Origin: Iodidimonas sp. SYSU 1G8
Lineage (GTDB): Bacteria > Pseudomonadota > Alphaproteobacteria > SMXS01
DNA: 64,000 nucleotides
Assembly (NCBI RefSeq): GCF_039655775.1
Contig: NZ_JBBYXJ010000002.1
Span: forward strand, 496,001 to 560,000
Direction of reading: 5' to 3'
The notes beneath the pieces were generated by a model. That model searched no databases and was not told the DNA's origin. It saw only the letters and a list, made by a program, of their open reading frames with translations. A program made the translations under genes and the position numbers. The first letter of the stretch is position 1, and every line of letters begins with the position of its first letter. Shown here in pieces: positions 19,193-28,602 of the stretch.

Positions 19193-20991
19193 CAGTACAG
19201 CCCGTCCAGCGCGTCCTTGTAGCGGCGCACGATCATGTGCCGGCGAATCTTCATGGTCGGCGTCATCTGCTCGTTGTCGATGCTGAACGGCTCGGACGCG
19301 ACGGTGAAGCGCCGCACCTTTTCCGTCGCCGCGAGCCTCTGGTTGACCCGCGTGACGGCCCTGTCGAGCACCGCGTGGAAAGCGGGATCGTGGGCGAGCG
19401 ACGGCATGTCGGCGGGCTTGCCGTTCTCCGCGGCCCATCGGGCGGCCCATTCCATGTCCGGCACCAGCAGCGCGACCATGTGCGGGCGGCGGTCGCCATA
19501 GATCATCGCCTGGGCGATTTCCGGCTCCAGGGTCAACAGGCCCTCGACGCGCGCGGGCGCCACATTGTCACCCTTGTCGTTGATGAGGATGTCCTTCTTG
19601 CGGTCGGTGATCTGCAGATGGCCGTCCGCGTCGATGATGCCGATGTCGCCGGTGTGCAGCCAGCCATCGACGATGGCGCGCGCGGTCGCGGCCTCGTCGC
19701 GCCAGTATCCCTGCATGACCAGCTCGCCCCGGATCAGGATTTCGCCATCCTCGGCGATGCGGACCTCGGTGGCCTTCAGCGGCGGGCCGACGGTGTGGAT
19801 CTTCACCAGCCCGACGCGGTTGACGCTGACCACCGGCCCCGATTCGGTCTGGCCATAGCCCTGCAACAGCCGCAAGCCGAGCGCATGGAAGAACATGCCC
19901 ACATCGGCGTTCAGCGGCGCGCCGCCCGACACCAGCGCCTTCACCCGTCCGCCGAAGCGCTGCTGCACCTTGCGGCGGACCAGCCGGTCCAGCGCCCAGT
20001 TTTCCGTCCGCTCCTTCAGGCTCAGCGACTTCCTGTCGGTAAACCGTTTCTCGCCCAGCACCAGCGCCCGGTGGAACAGCCGGGCGCTCGCGCCGCCCTT
20101 CTCCTCGATGGCGCGCGTCACCCGGGTGCGCAGCATCTCGAACAGGCGCGGCACCACGGTCATGATGGTCGGCCGCGCCTCGGCCATGTTGACCGCCAGC
20201 TTGTCGATACCCTCGGCGTAGTAGATCTGCGCGCCGATGGAGAGCGGAAAGAACTGGCCGCCCGAATGCTCATAGGCATGGGACAGCGGCAGGAACGACA
20301 GGAACACCTCGGTCTTGTCCAGACCGTCGTCCAGCCCCAGTTCGGCGATCACTTCCTCGGCGCCGGCGCAATTGTGCAGGATGGCGCCGTGGCTGATCAT
20401 CACGCCCTTGGGCGCGCCGCCCGTGCCCGAGGTATAGATCAGGCAGGCTGTCTGGTCGCGACCGACGCCTGCCATGGCCTCGCGCACCTGGGCGACGGTG
20501 CCGGTGCTGCCCGCCAGCAGCGCGTCCCACAGATGGATGTCGACGCTCTGCGACCGGCGCGGCTCCTCCATGGCGATGACGAAATCCAGCGTGCCCAGAT
20601 CGGTCACCGCCGGCAGCAATTCCTTCGCCAGTTTCGCGGTGGACACGATGGCGCCGCGCGCGCCGCTGTCGCGCAGGATATGGGCGTGGTCGCGCTCGGT
20701 ATTGGTGGTGTAGGTCGGCACGGTGATCGCGCCCGCCGCCATGATGCCCAGATCGGCGACCAGCCATTCCGGCCGGCTTTCGCTGACCAGGGCGACCCGG
20801 TCGCCCGGCTGCACGCCCAGCGTCTTCAGCGCGGCGGCCAGCCTTGCCGTCTGCTCGGCGACGGCGCGCCACGACACGGGCCGGTAAGGCTTGCCGCGCT
20901 CGGCCTTGTGCCAGACACAGGGGCGGTCGCCCCGGCGGTCGGCCTGATCGAGAAACATATCCACGAGATTGCGCGCGTTCTGCGCCGTCAT
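19192..20991 (-). CDS. AMP-dependent long-chain acyl-CoA synthetase
   Basis: A protein of about 599 residues of the long-chain fatty-acid-CoA ligase (FadD/FAA1-like) family. Motifs are [20 protein letters not shown] (P-loop, A3), [16 protein letters not shown] (A5), [24 protein letters not shown] (A7-A8), and the C-terminal lid. It activates fatty acids with ATP and CoA. The start at 20991 is preceded by AAGGGGGGAG; the frame extends 19 codons further upstream without a site. It lies between the QueD-like gene and ynfA on the same strand. Confidence 0.93.
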   Translation of the reverse strand: MTAQNARNLVDMFLDQADRRGDRPCVWHKAERGKPYRPVSWRAVAEQTARLAAALKTLGVQPGDRVALVSESRPEWLVADLGIMAAGAITVPTYTTNTERDHAHILRDSGARGAIVSTAKLAKELLPAVTDLGTLDFVIAMEEPRRSQSVDIHLWDALLAGSTGTVAQVREAMAGVGRDQTACLIYTSGTGGAPKGVMISHGAILHNCAGAEEVIAELGLDDGLDKTEVFLSFLPLSHAYEHSGGQFFPLSIGAQIYYAEGIDKLAVNMAEARPTIMTVVPRLFEMLRTRVTRAIEEKGGASARLFHRALVLGEKRFTDRKSLSLKERTENWALDRLVRRKVQQRFGGRVKALVSGGAPLNADVGMFFHALGLRLLQGYGQTESGPVVSVNRVGLVKIHTVGPPLKATEVRIAEDGEILIRGELVMQGYWRDEAATARAIVDGWLHTGDIGIIDADGHLQITDRKKDILINDKGDNVAPARVEGLLTLEPEIAQAMIYGDRRPHMVALLVPDMEWAARWAAENGKPADMPSLAHDPAFHAVLDRAVTRVNQRLAATEKVRRFTVASEPFSIDNEQMTPTMKIRRHMIVRRYKDALDGLY

Positions 20992-21048
20992 CCGGCTCCC
21001 CCCTTGCTCAGGAGGGCTTACGTTACGGCAGCCGCCCGACTCGGGCAA

Positions 21049-21417
21049 CTACAGGCGGTAGACGCAGTATTCGTTGCAGCTGGGGCGGGCGACCTTGACC
21101 CAGGCGAGGCCGGGGAAATCGCGGGCGATCTGTCCGGCGATCCAGCGCGAGATGTTCTCCAGCGACGGATTTTCCAGACCCTCGACATCGTTCAGGGTGT
21201 TGTGGTCCAGCGTGTCGCGCACACCCTGCAGCGCCTTGGCGACCTCGGCGAAATCGGCGATCCAGCCGGACACCGGATCGGGCTCGCCGGTCAGCGCGAC
21301 TTCCACATGATAGGAATGGCCATGCATGCGCTGATAGCCATGCCCCACGGGCATGTGCTGGAAGTGGTGCGCCGCCTCGAAGGTGAACGCCTTGACGATT
21401 TCAAGCCGACCGGTCAT
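21049..21417 (-). CDS. 6-carboxytetrahydropterin synthase (QueD/PTPS) family protein with altered active site
   Basis: A 122-residue PTPS-fold protein clearly related to QueD. Zinc-ligand positions are present: AAHHF (His17) and HGHSYH (His32, His34). TGEPDPVSGWIADFAEV and LDHNTLNDVEGLENPSLENI are family hallmarks. Compared with E. coli QueD, from memory, the CxxxHGH catalytic cysteine (Cys27) is replaced by Tyr28 in GYQRMHGH. The pterin-anchoring Glu near the C-terminus (KETC) falls in ARPSC, without Glu at that spot. It may be one of the COG0720 subfamilies with a different reaction, or inactive. No queC, queE or queF is in the window. Confidence 0.8.
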   Translation of the reverse strand: MTGRLEIVKAFTFEAAHHFQHMPVGHGYQRMHGHSYHVEVALTGEPDPVSGWIADFAEVAKALQGVRDTLDHNTLNDVEGLENPSLENISRWIAGQIARDFPGLAWVKVARPSCNEYCVYRL

Positions 21418-21519
21418 GGCGCGGCTATGTACGGGAAAGGCGGGTTTTAGGCAAGCGGGTTTGGGTTTCGCGCGGCCATGCCTAGCGGTTTCAGAGAAGT
21501 TCGCCAGCGTCGCATGGCG

Positions 21520-21987
21520 TCACGAATCGAGAGGGCTCTCGTCGTAACAAACAAATTCGATGGTGTGCCCGTCAGGGTCGGAGACATAGATTGACCTCCA
21601 ACCGATCCATTGGTGCGTTTGCGTATTTGGATTCAGGTTCTGTCGAACGAGGTATTCGAGAATGGCGTCGTGCGCGTCGAGGGATATCTCGATCGCGAAG
21701 TGGTGCAATGTCGAACGCTCTGGGCTGCTTCCATTCCAGATCTTACCCTCGCGGTTCGATGGCCAGGCGGTGCTGAAAAGCCCGATGATTTGTGTGTGTC
21801 CTTCCACGCCATCGGCGATGCGCATGAATGCAATGGCATGATCTATTGTCCGGATAAGCCGGAATCCGAGCACGTCTCTGTAGAAACTGATGGATTTTTC
21901 AAGGTCGGTGACCCGTAGCACGACCTCTCCGAGACCAAGCGGCCTGATCGGGTTCTCCACGTTAGTAGTGGGCCTTTTGTCTTCCAT
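21520..21987 (-). CDS. VOC family (glyoxalase/dioxygenase fold) protein
   Basis: A 155-residue protein with one pair of vicinal-oxygen-chelate modules: LGLGEVVLRVTDLEKSISFY RDVLGFRL at the start and RSIYVSDPDGHTIEFVCYD at the end. It has the usual His and Glu metal-ligand candidates (TLHHFAIEI; HTIEFV). The reaction cannot be assigned. The gene is visibly less GC-rich than its surroundings, with codons such as TTT, GAT and ATT more frequent. It lies 17 bases after the YpeA-like acetyltransferase on the same strand, and the two look like a small insert. Confidence 0.85.
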   Translation of the reverse strand: MEDKRPTTNVENPIRPLGLGEVVLRVTDLEKSISFYRDVLGFRLIRTIDHAIAFMRIADGVEGHTQIIGLFSTAWPSNREGKIWNGSSPERSTLHHFAIEISLDAHDAILEYLVRQNLNPNTQTHQWIGWRSIYVSDPDGHTIEFVCYDESPLDS

Positions 21988-22004
21988 TGCGTCCCGATCC
22001 GCTG

Positions 22005-22430
22005 TTATCCGAGCCGTTTACCCAAGCTGACGCGTGGTTCGATCGTGTAGCCGAGGCTCTTGTAAAACTCGATGGCAGCGTCGTTCCCGCATCGGACCTG
22101 GATGTTAAGCTTCGGGCAACCAAGCTTGGTGAGTTCCGCTTCCGCAACCGCCATGAGACGAGACGCAACTCCCCGTCTTTGGAAGTCGGGCGTGGTCGCG
22201 ACTTTGTTGACCCACCCGCGGAAACCATCGTACCCGGCCAATACCGTGCCGACGAGACGTCCGTCCGATAGGCAGACCAGGAGCAACTCGGGCTGAACGG
22301 TCAGCTTTCGGCGGAGCACATCATTTGGCTCGTTCCATGGCGGGTCGTCAGGGAAACATGTTTCCCACAGCCTCACAACAGCTGCCATATCCGTCAGCTC
22401 ATAGGGGCGAACCTCGAGTTGAACGGTCAT
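22005..22430 (-). CDS. YpeA-like GNAT acetyltransferase
   Basis: A 141-residue single GNAT domain. Its text follows E. coli YpeA closely: VVRLWETCFPDDPPWNEPND, a central GTVLAGYDGFRGWVNKVATT, the acetyl-CoA site DFQRRGVASRL (Q/R-x-x-G-x-A), CPKLNIQVRCGNDAAIEFYKSLGY and a terminal SLGKRLG. The start at 22430 is preceded by AGGTGG; a TTG 15 bases upstream is less likely. The substrate is unknown. It forms a two-gene unit with the VOC gene. Confidence 0.88.
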   Translation of the reverse strand: MTVQLEVRPYELTDMAAVVRLWETCFPDDPPWNEPNDVLRRKLTVQPELLLVCLSDGRLVGTVLAGYDGFRGWVNKVATTPDFQRRGVASRLMAVAEAELTKLGCPKLNIQVRCGNDAAIEFYKSLGYTIEPRVSLGKRLG

Positions 22431-22491
22431 TTCCACCTCTTGCAAAACGAGATGTTACGCGAGCGAGCTGAACTCAGCAATCCGCCTGGGT

Positions 22492-24618
22492 TCAGACCGG
22501 CTCCAGCCTCTGGTGTGGCGGCGGCGGCAGGTCGATGCGGATCGGATCGCCCGGCTTCACGACACCGCCCTCGATGACTATGGCCATGATCCCGGCCTTG
22601 CGGATCAGAGTGCCATCCGGCGTGCGGTCCAGCAGGGCCTTCATCAGGCCGGACCGATGCTTGTCCAGTTGCGCGCAGGGGTTGCGCAGGCCCGTGATCT
22701 CGATGATCGCGGTTTCTCCCAGCAGCAATCGTGTGCCGCGTGGGAGATCGAGCAGGGCGATTCCCTGCGTGGTGATGTTCTCGCCCATGGCGCCGGGCCG
22801 CACGTCGAAGCCGCCCCGGTGCAGTTCCTCCAGCAGTTCCTGGTGGATCAGATGAACCTGCCGCAAATTGGGCTGGTCGGGGTTGGCGGCTACCCGGGAG
22901 CGGTGCTTGACGGCCGCGCCTTGATGGGCGTCACCCTCCACGCCGAGGCCGGCGACCAAGGATATTTCGGCGACATTCGCTTTCGAGAATTTATGCTCCC
23001 GCTGCCGTGATACGGCGACGACCTGTGGCGGCTCTGGTCCCTTGTCTGGCGGAAGCTCGCTCTCCGCCATGCGCCTTAGCTCCGTCCGGCGAATCTTGAC
23101 GCCGTTGGCGCTTTCCGTCACCGGAAACGCCTCGATCCCGATGAACCGCACCGGCTGCTTGTAGCGGGCCAGCGGGGCGCAATGGGCCAGCAGCGCGGCG
23201 TCGTCCAGCGTCTGTCCGTCCGCCGGGATGATGAACGCCACCGGCCGCATGCCTTGCGCGGTGCCGATCGCCACCACCTGCGCGGCGCGGACCGAGGGAT
23301 GGGCTTGCAGGTGCTCCTCGATCTCGGCGGGGTTCACCAGGAAGCCGCCCAGGCGCAGCACGTCGCCCATGCGGCCGAGGAACTCGAACGCGCCGTCCGG
23401 CTCCAGGCGGGCCAGGTCGCCGGTGCGGAAGAAGCCGTCCGCCGTGAAGGCCGCCGCACTGGCCTCGGGGTTGCCCTCGTAGCGGGCGAAGAGGCTGGGG
23501 CCGGCCACTTCGAGGGCGCCGGTCTCGCCAATTGGCAGGGTCTCGCCCGTATCCGGGTCGGTGACGCGCACGCGGGCCTCGGGCGACACCGGGGTGCCGC
23601 CGCCCTTCTTGCGCTCGGCGACGGGCGCGGCGAGCGGCCGGACGCTGTAGAGCGCCATGCATTCGCTCATGCCGTAAAGGCCGCGCAGGGTGATGCCGCG
23701 CGTGTCGGCGCGCTCGGCGATGTCCGCCAGCGCGGTGTTGAAGGCGGCGTGGCCGATGAAGTTCAGGCTGGGAAAGTCCTGCCCGGTGTCCAGCAGGCGC
23801 TGGACCATGTCGTCGCTGGCGAACAGGCTGTCCACCTCCCATTGCCGGATCAGGCCGGCGGCGCGCTCGCCATCCCATTTGGCCAGCATCACCAGCCGCC
23901 CGCCCGACGCCAGCACGGCCATGGCCTGGGCGAAGCCGAACACGCCGCACAGCGGCAGCGCCTGCAGCGACACGGTGCGCGGCCCGAAGCCGAAGGCGGC
24001 GGCCACGTCCTGCGCGTGATGGGCGATGGCGTGCTGGGGCTGGACCACGATCTTGGGCGCGCTGGTGGTGCCCGAGGTGGTGAAGGTAACGCAATCGGCG
24101 TCCGGCATGGCCAGCGTGCCTTCATAGGTGTCGGCCGCCAGCAGGCTCTCCAGCGGAATGCGCGGCGCGTTTTCCCAGCCGCCGGCCCGCACCGCGCCGC
24201 CGCCGACCTCGATCAGCGCCTCGAGGCGCGGCAGGCTGGTCGCGTCGATCGCGGTCATCACGGCGTCGCTGGCCAGGCCGCCGAAATCGGGCCACAGCGC
24301 CAGCGCCCGCGCGCCGCTGCGCCGGACGATGTCGCTCACCTCGCCGGGGCCGAACCGCGTGTTCACCGCCACGGCGGCGACGCCGAGCCGGGCGCAGGCG
24401 ATCAGCAGCACCACATAGGCGGGCACGTTGGGCAGCCAGAACGCGATGCGGTCGCCGGGGCCGAAGCCCCGCGCCTTCAGGCCGCCGGCGACGTGCTCGG
24501 CCTGCTTCATCATCTGGCGATAGGTGATAAGCTCGTCGTCCCATACCAGGGCGACGGCGTCGGGATGCCGTTCACAGGCGGCGTCGAACAGATCGGGGAG
24601 GGTCTTCCATCGTGTCAT
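22492..24618 (-). CDS. Fusion of AMP-dependent acyl-CoA synthetase with a C-terminal MOSC domain
   Basis: One uninterrupted frame of about 708 residues. Residues 1 to about 525 are an ANL-superfamily acyl/aryl-CoA ligase: VTFTTSGTTSAPKIVVQPQH (A3), GLYGMSECMALY (A5), GFFRTGDLARLEPDGAFEFLGR (A7) and SANGVKIRRTELR (A10 lysine). After a short Pro-rich linker (ELPPDKGPEPPQ) the rest is a complete MOSC domain of the YiiM-like type: GLGVEGDAHQG, MGENITTQGIALLDL and GLRNPCAQLDKHR with the conserved NPC cysteine. MOSC domains bind sulfur or molybdenum-cofactor carriers. An ATG at 23070 with AAGG 6 bases upstream could also give the MOSC part alone. The start used here (24618) has a weak ribosome site. 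Divergent from an SDR gene 48 bases away. Confidence 0.88.
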   Translation of the reverse strand: MTRWKTLPDLFDAACERHPDAVALVWDDELITYRQMMKQAEHVAGGLKARGFGPGDRIAFWLPNVPAYVVLLIACARLGVAAVAVNTRFGPGEVSDIVRRSGARALALWPDFGGLASDAVMTAIDATSLPRLEALIEVGGGAVRAGGWENAPRIPLESLLAADTYEGTLAMPDADCVTFTTSGTTSAPKIVVQPQHAIAHHAQDVAAAFGFGPRTVSLQALPLCGVFGFAQAMAVLASGGRLVMLAKWDGERAAGLIRQWEVDSLFASDDMVQRLLDTGQDFPSLNFIGHAAFNTALADIAERADTRGITLRGLYGMSECMALYSVRPLAAPVAERKKGGGTPVSPEARVRVTDPDTGETLPIGETGALEVAGPSLFARYEGNPEASAAAFTADGFFRTGDLARLEPDGAFEFLGRMGDVLRLGGFLVNPAEIEEHLQAHPSVRAAQVVAIGTAQGMRPVAFIIPADGQTLDDAALLAHCAPLARYKQPVRFIGIEAFPVTESANGVKIRRTELRRMAESELPPDKGPEPPQVVAVSRQREHKFSKANVAEISLVAGLGVEGDAHQGAAVKHRSRVAANPDQPNLRQVHLIHQELLEELHRGGFDVRPGAMGENITTQGIALLDLPRGTRLLLGETAIIEITGLRNPCAQLDKHRSGLMKALLDRTPDGTLIRKAGIMAIVIEGGVVKPGDPIRIDLPPPPHQRLEPV

Positions 24619-24665
24619 CCACAATAGTTAGCGACCGCATGCAGCGGACAACAAGGGGAGAGATC

Positions 24666-25406
24666 ATGCTGCTCGAAGGAAAAGTCGCCATCGTCACCGG
24701 CGCGGCGTCCGGCATCGGCCGGGCGAGCGCCCAGCTCTTCGCCGAACACGGCGCCAAGGTGCTGGCCGTCGACCTGCCGGGCCACGGCCTGGTCGACGCG
24801 CACCGGGAGTTCGACGACATCATCGAGCTGGAACACGACATCACCGACGCCGACGCGCCCGAGAAGATCGTCGATACCGCCATCGCGACCTGGGGCCGGC
24901 TCGACATCCTGTTCAACAATGCGGGCGTGTCCGGCCGCTACAACACGGCCGACATGTCGGACGAGCACTGGAACAAGGTGATGGGGGTCAACGTCACCGC
25001 CCAGTTCCGCCTGTCCCGGGCGGCGATCCCGCATCTGCGCGAGTCGGGCGCTGGCCGCATCATCAACACGGCCTCGGTGATGGCGCAGGGCACGGATTTC
25101 GGCCTGTCGGCCTATTGCGCGTCGAAGGCGGGCGTCGCCGGACTGACCCGGACGATCGCGCTCGAGGAAGGCCGCCATGGCATCACCGCCAACTATATCG
25201 AACCGGGCGCCATCGCGACGGGGATGACCAAGGCCATGACCGAGGACGAGACGGTCGCCGCCATCTGGGCGAAGAAATCGCCGCTCAAGCGCCTCGGCCA
25301 GCCCATCGACATCGCCAAGGGCGCGCTGTTCCTGGCCTCGGACCTGGGCGGCTTCGTCACTGGCCACGGCCTGCGCGTCGATGGCGGGCTGATGCTGCGG
25401 GTCTAG
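24666..25406 (+). CDS. SDR family oxidoreductase
   Basis: A 246-residue classical short-chain dehydrogenase: TGAASGIG near the N-terminus, an acidic residue after strand 2 (AVDLPG), LFNNAGVSG, a catalytic serine in TASVMAQ and YCASKAG. The end, FVTGHGLRVDGGLMLRV, is typical. The ATG at 24666 has AAGGGGAGAG just upstream. It is divergent from the synthetase-MOSC fusion, so both may share a control region of 47 bases. The substrate is unknown. Confidence 0.92.
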   Translation: MLLEGKVAIVTGAASGIGRASAQLFAEHGAKVLAVDLPGHGLVDAHREFDDIIELEHDITDADAPEKIVDTAIATWGRLDILFNNAGVSGRYNTADMSDEHWNKVMGVNVTAQFRLSRAAIPHLRESGAGRIINTASVMAQGTDFGLSAYCASKAGVAGLTRTIALEEGRHGITANYIEPGAIATGMTKAMTEDETVAAIWAKKSPLKRLGQPIDIAKGALFLASDLGGFVTGHGLRVDGGLMLRV

Positions 25407-25407
25407 C

Positions 25408-26250
25408 CTATCCCAGCTCGAAGCTGGTGATGCCGAACACCTCGCCCAGCGGCAGCAGCGGCTGGGCGCCGGTGTACATGCGGGCCGTCTCGAAGGTGGG
25501 GGTCATGCCCTTGCGCGCGGCCAGCGCCAGCGCCGGCTCGTTGGTCTCGGGCACGTCGAGGAAGACGGGGCCGGTCGCGCCCGTGGCCGCGGCGTCGAAC
25601 AGGCGTTCGGCGACCTCTGGCGCGACGGCGAACAGCGGCGCGATCTTGGTGCCCTCTAGGCACGGCCGCGCCACGGCGAAGCCATCCAGCCGCGCCCCGG
25701 CGAAACAGCCCAGTGGGCGGTGACCCTCGGTCCACAGCCAGGCGTCGAGGAAGGCGTGCCGCTCGTAACCGAAGCAGGCCATGTCCATGGCGCGCACGGC
25801 GTGCATGTCGTCGCGGGTCAGCGGCCGGATGTCCGGCGCGATGGCCGCCGCCGCCGGTTGACCGGCGAAGCGGATGTCGCGGTGGGCGAGGACGAAGCCC
25901 GACTTGCCGTAGTTTTCCTGCTGCGCCACCACGCCGTCGAGGCCGATGGTATGGGACTTCAGCGCCGCCAGCGCCGCGTCCCAGGTCTGGATGCCGTAGC
26001 CCTTGCCGCGATGCTCGGGCAGGCAGAGATAGAGGCCGAGGAAGCCGAAGGACGGGCCATAGGAAATGGCGGAGATCGCCGTGACCGGCACGCCGTCCAG
26101 CAGGCCGACGAAGAATCCCTCGGGATCGGCGGCCCAGAAGCACTCGGCGTCGCGCAGGCCCGGATTCCAGCCTTCCCGCGCCGCCCAGCCGAGGATCATG
26201 TCCAGTTCGTCGCGGGTAGCGCGGCGTACGGTGAAGTTCGGGTCGTTCAT
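25408..26250 (-). CDS. GNAT family N-acetyltransferase with tandem domain layout
   Basis: A protein of about 280 residues. The N-terminal GNAT domain is clear: RRATRDELDMILGWAAREGW, then LYLCLPEHRGKGYGIQTWDA with the R/Q-x-x-G-x-G/A acetyl-CoA loop, and ENYGKSGF. The C-terminal half resembles the GNAT_C/YitH-type acetyltransferase domain (DMACFGYERHAFLDAWL; FLDVPETNEPALALAARKGM). Three in-frame ATGs lie within 12 bases (26262, 26256, 26250); GAGGA spacing favours the last. The stop is 2 bases from the stop of the convergent SDR gene. The substrate is unknown. Confidence 0.85.
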   Translation of the reverse strand: MNDPNFTVRRATRDELDMILGWAAREGWNPGLRDAECFWAADPEGFFVGLLDGVPVTAISAISYGPSFGFLGLYLCLPEHRGKGYGIQTWDAALAALKSHTIGLDGVVAQQENYGKSGFVLAHRDIRFAGQPAAAAIAPDIRPLTRDDMHAVRAMDMACFGYERHAFLDAWLWTEGHRPLGCFAGARLDGFAVARPCLEGTKIAPLFAVAPEVAERLFDAAATGATGPVFLDVPETNEPALALAARKGMTPTFETARMYTGAQPLLPLGEVFGITSFELG

Positions 26251-26314
26251 GGACATCCTCATCTGTCTTGCTGGCGGCGGGGCGCGGTCATGGTGACCCC
26301 GCGATAACGCGTCC

Positions 26315-27388
26315 TCAAGCGGATCGTTCACCAGGATCGGCGTCCGGCGGATAGAGATGGCGTCCGCCGCGAAAATCCGTGACCTCGTAGCGGCCGCCGC
26401 CGATGTCGCGCACGGTATCGTCGCCGATGACCATCTTGCCGTGTCCGCCCGGAATATCCAGCACATAGGTCGGCTGGCACAGGCCCGAGACGCGCCCGCG
26501 CAAGCCCGCGACCAGCGCCCTTCCCTCGGCCAGCGACAGGCGGAAATGCCCGGTGCCCGGCGCCAGATCCGGATGGTGCAGATAGTATGGTTTCACCCGG
26601 CTTTCGACGAAGGCGCGCATCAGCGCCGCCAGGACCTCCGGATCGTCATTCACGCCGCGCAGCAGCACCGACTGGCTGAGCAGGCCGATCCCGGCATCGG
26701 CCAGCCGGGCGCAGGCCGCGCGCGCGTCCGGTGTCAGCTCGCGCGGGTGATTGGCATGCAGCGCCAGATTGACCGGCCGGCCCGCGGCCTTGATGGCGGC
26801 GATCATGGCCGCGTCGATGCGCCCGGGCTCGACCACCGGGACGCGGGTGTGAATGCGCACGGTCCGCACATGGAAGATGGCGGACAGCCGGGCCATGATC
26901 TCGTGCAGGCGCCGGGGCGAGAGAACCAGCGGGTCGCCGCCGGTGAGGATCACTTCCCAGATGTCCGGCCGGGACTCGATATAGGCGAACGCCGCCTCCA
27001 GCGCGTCCGGCGACAGGGTGCCCAGACCGTCGGGGCCAACCATTTCGCGGCGGAAGCAGAAGCGGCAATAGACCGGGCAGACATGCACCGCTTTCAGCAG
27101 CACCCGGTCCGGATAGCGGTGGACGATTCCCTCGACCGGGCTGTGGGCCAGATCGCCGATGGGATCGGCGCGCTCCTCGGGCAGGGCGGTCAGTTCGGCG
27201 GCATCGGGCACGAACTGCCGGGCGATGGGATCGGCGGGATCGGCCGGATCGATCAGCGCCAGCATGGCCGGGCTGATCGCCATGGCATAGCGGCTTGTGA
27301 CATCGTTCGCCGCGGGGAGTTTGTCCGCTGGCATCAGGCCGGCGGCCACGAGCGCGCCGGGCGCGGTCATGGTGCGGCTGTCGCTCAC
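26315..27388 (-). CDS. epmB: EF-P beta-lysylation protein EpmB (lysine 2,3-aminomutase-like radical SAM)
   Basis: A protein of about 357 residues of the lysine 2,3-aminomutase family. It has the radical-SAM cluster motif CPVYCRFC (Cys104, Cys108, Cys111), the SAM-binding TGGDPL, and the PLP-site neighbourhood near PTYVLDIPGGHGKMVI. Its length is that of EpmB rather than the longer catabolic KamA. EpmB converts (S)-alpha-lysine to (R)-beta-lysine for attachment to EF-P. The GTG start overlaps the epmA stop (GTGA), so the two are translationally coupled; an ATG at 27370 is the alternative. Being directly after epmA makes the assignment secure. Confidence 0.93.
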   Translation of the reverse strand: MSDSRTMTAPGALVAAGLMPADKLPAANDVTSRYAMAISPAMLALIDPADPADPIARQFVPDAAELTALPEERADPIGDLAHSPVEGIVHRYPDRVLLKAVHVCPVYCRFCFRREMVGPDGLGTLSPDALEAAFAYIESRPDIWEVILTGGDPLVLSPRRLHEIMARLSAIFHVRTVRIHTRVPVVEPGRIDAAMIAAIKAAGRPVNLALHANHPRELTPDARAACARLADAGIGLLSQSVLLRGVNDDPEVLAALMRAFVESRVKPYYLHHPDLAPGTGHFRLSLAEGRALVAGLRGRVSGLCQPTYVLDIPGGHGKMVIGDDTVRDIGGGRYEVTDFRGGRHLYPPDADPGERSA

Positions 27389-28455
27389 CGCGCGGCCTCC
27401 GCGACGGGCGCCCACAGCACATGCTCGATGCGCGGCGCGCCGGTCGCCAGCATGACCAGCCGGTCGAAGCCAAGCGCGATGCCGCTGGCCTCGGGCATCA
27501 GCGGCAGGGCGGCGAGGAAATCCTCGTCCAGCGGATACCGCTCGCCATAGAGCCGCGCCTTTTCGGCCATCTCCAGCTCGAAGCGGCGGCGCTGCTCGCC
27601 CGCGTCGCGCAGCTCGCCGAAACCGTTCGCCAGCTCCACGCCGCAGGCATACAGCTCGAAGCGCTCGGCGACGCGCGGATCGTCCGCCGCCGGCCGCGCC
27701 AGCGCCGCCTCGGCGACCGGATAGCGATCGAGAATGGTGACGCGGCCGATGCCCAGCCGGTGCTCGATCCGTTCCACCAGCACCCGGCTGAACAGATCGG
27801 CCCAGGTGTCGCCCTCGGCGACGCGGATGCCGGCGGTCCGGCACTGGGCGGCCAGATGGGCCATGTCGGTGTCGCCATTGGCGGCGACCGAGGCCAGCAG
27901 GTCGATCCCGGCGAAACGCTCGAACGCTTCGGCCACGGTCAGGCGCTCGGGCTCGCGGAACGGGTCGGCCTGCCGGTCGCGGAACATTAGCCGGTGCGCG
28001 CCCGCCGTCTCCGCCGCCAGCGCGAGCAGGGCGGAGCAATCGGCCATCAGCGCGTCATAGGTCTCGTGCGCCCGGTACCATTCCAGCATGGTGAATTCGG
28101 GGTGGTGCAGCGCGCCGCGCTCGCGGTTCCGGTAGACATGGGCGAAACAGGCGATGCGCTGCTCGCCGGCGGCCAGCAGCTTCTTGCAGGCGAATTCGGG
28201 CGACGTGTGCAAATAGAGCGGCGTGACAGCGCCGTCGCCAGCCACCGCCTCGGTGGCGAAGGCGTGAAGATGCGCCTCGTTGCCGGGCGATACCTGCAAC
28301 GCGGCCGGGTCCACCTCGATGAAGTCGCGCGCGGCGAAATAGGCGCGCATCGCCGCCTGGATACGGCCGCGCGCCAGCAGGAAGCCGCGCCGGTCGGCGT
28401 GGACATGGGGCGTCCACCAGGGCGAGGCGGCGGGTATGGTATCGGGGCGGTCCAA
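27385..28455 (-). CDS. epmA: EF-P--(R)-beta-lysine ligase EpmA (GenX/PoxA)
   Basis: A 356-residue class II lysyl-tRNA-synthetase-like protein without an anticodon-binding domain, the hallmark of EpmA. Motif 2 is FAHVYRNRERGALHHPEFTM LEWYRA, and motif 3 is ASGIALGFDRLVMLATG near the C-terminus. It adenylates beta-lysine and transfers it to Lys34 of EF-P. It lies head to head with efp (147-base gap that must hold both promoters) and upstream of epmB. No epmC (hydroxylase) is present in the window. Confidence 0.94.
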   Translation of the reverse strand: MDRPDTIPAASPWWTPHVHADRRGFLLARGRIQAAMRAYFAARDFIEVDPAALQVSPGNEAHLHAFATEAVAGDGAVTPLYLHTSPEFACKKLLAAGEQRIACFAHVYRNRERGALHHPEFTMLEWYRAHETYDALMADCSALLALAAETAGAHRLMFRDRQADPFREPERLTVAEAFERFAGIDLLASVAANGDTDMAHLAAQCRTAGIRVAEGDTWADLFSRVLVERIEHRLGIGRVTILDRYPVAEAALARPAADDPRVAERFELYACGVELANGFGELRDAGEQRRRFELEMAEKARLYGERYPLDEDFLAALPLMPEASGIALGFDRLVMLATGAPRIEHVLWAPVAEAAR

Positions 28456-28602
28456 GCGGTCTCCACGTCGGCGAATGGCCAGGGTTCGAGGTCAAGGCTG
28501 GCGATTTGCGCCAACATAGGCTAAATGCGGCACTGAAAAACCAACTTTGCAGTCGAGGCTCCGGCGTCTGAACCGCGCCCGCCTCCGTCACAAGGATCAG
28601 AC

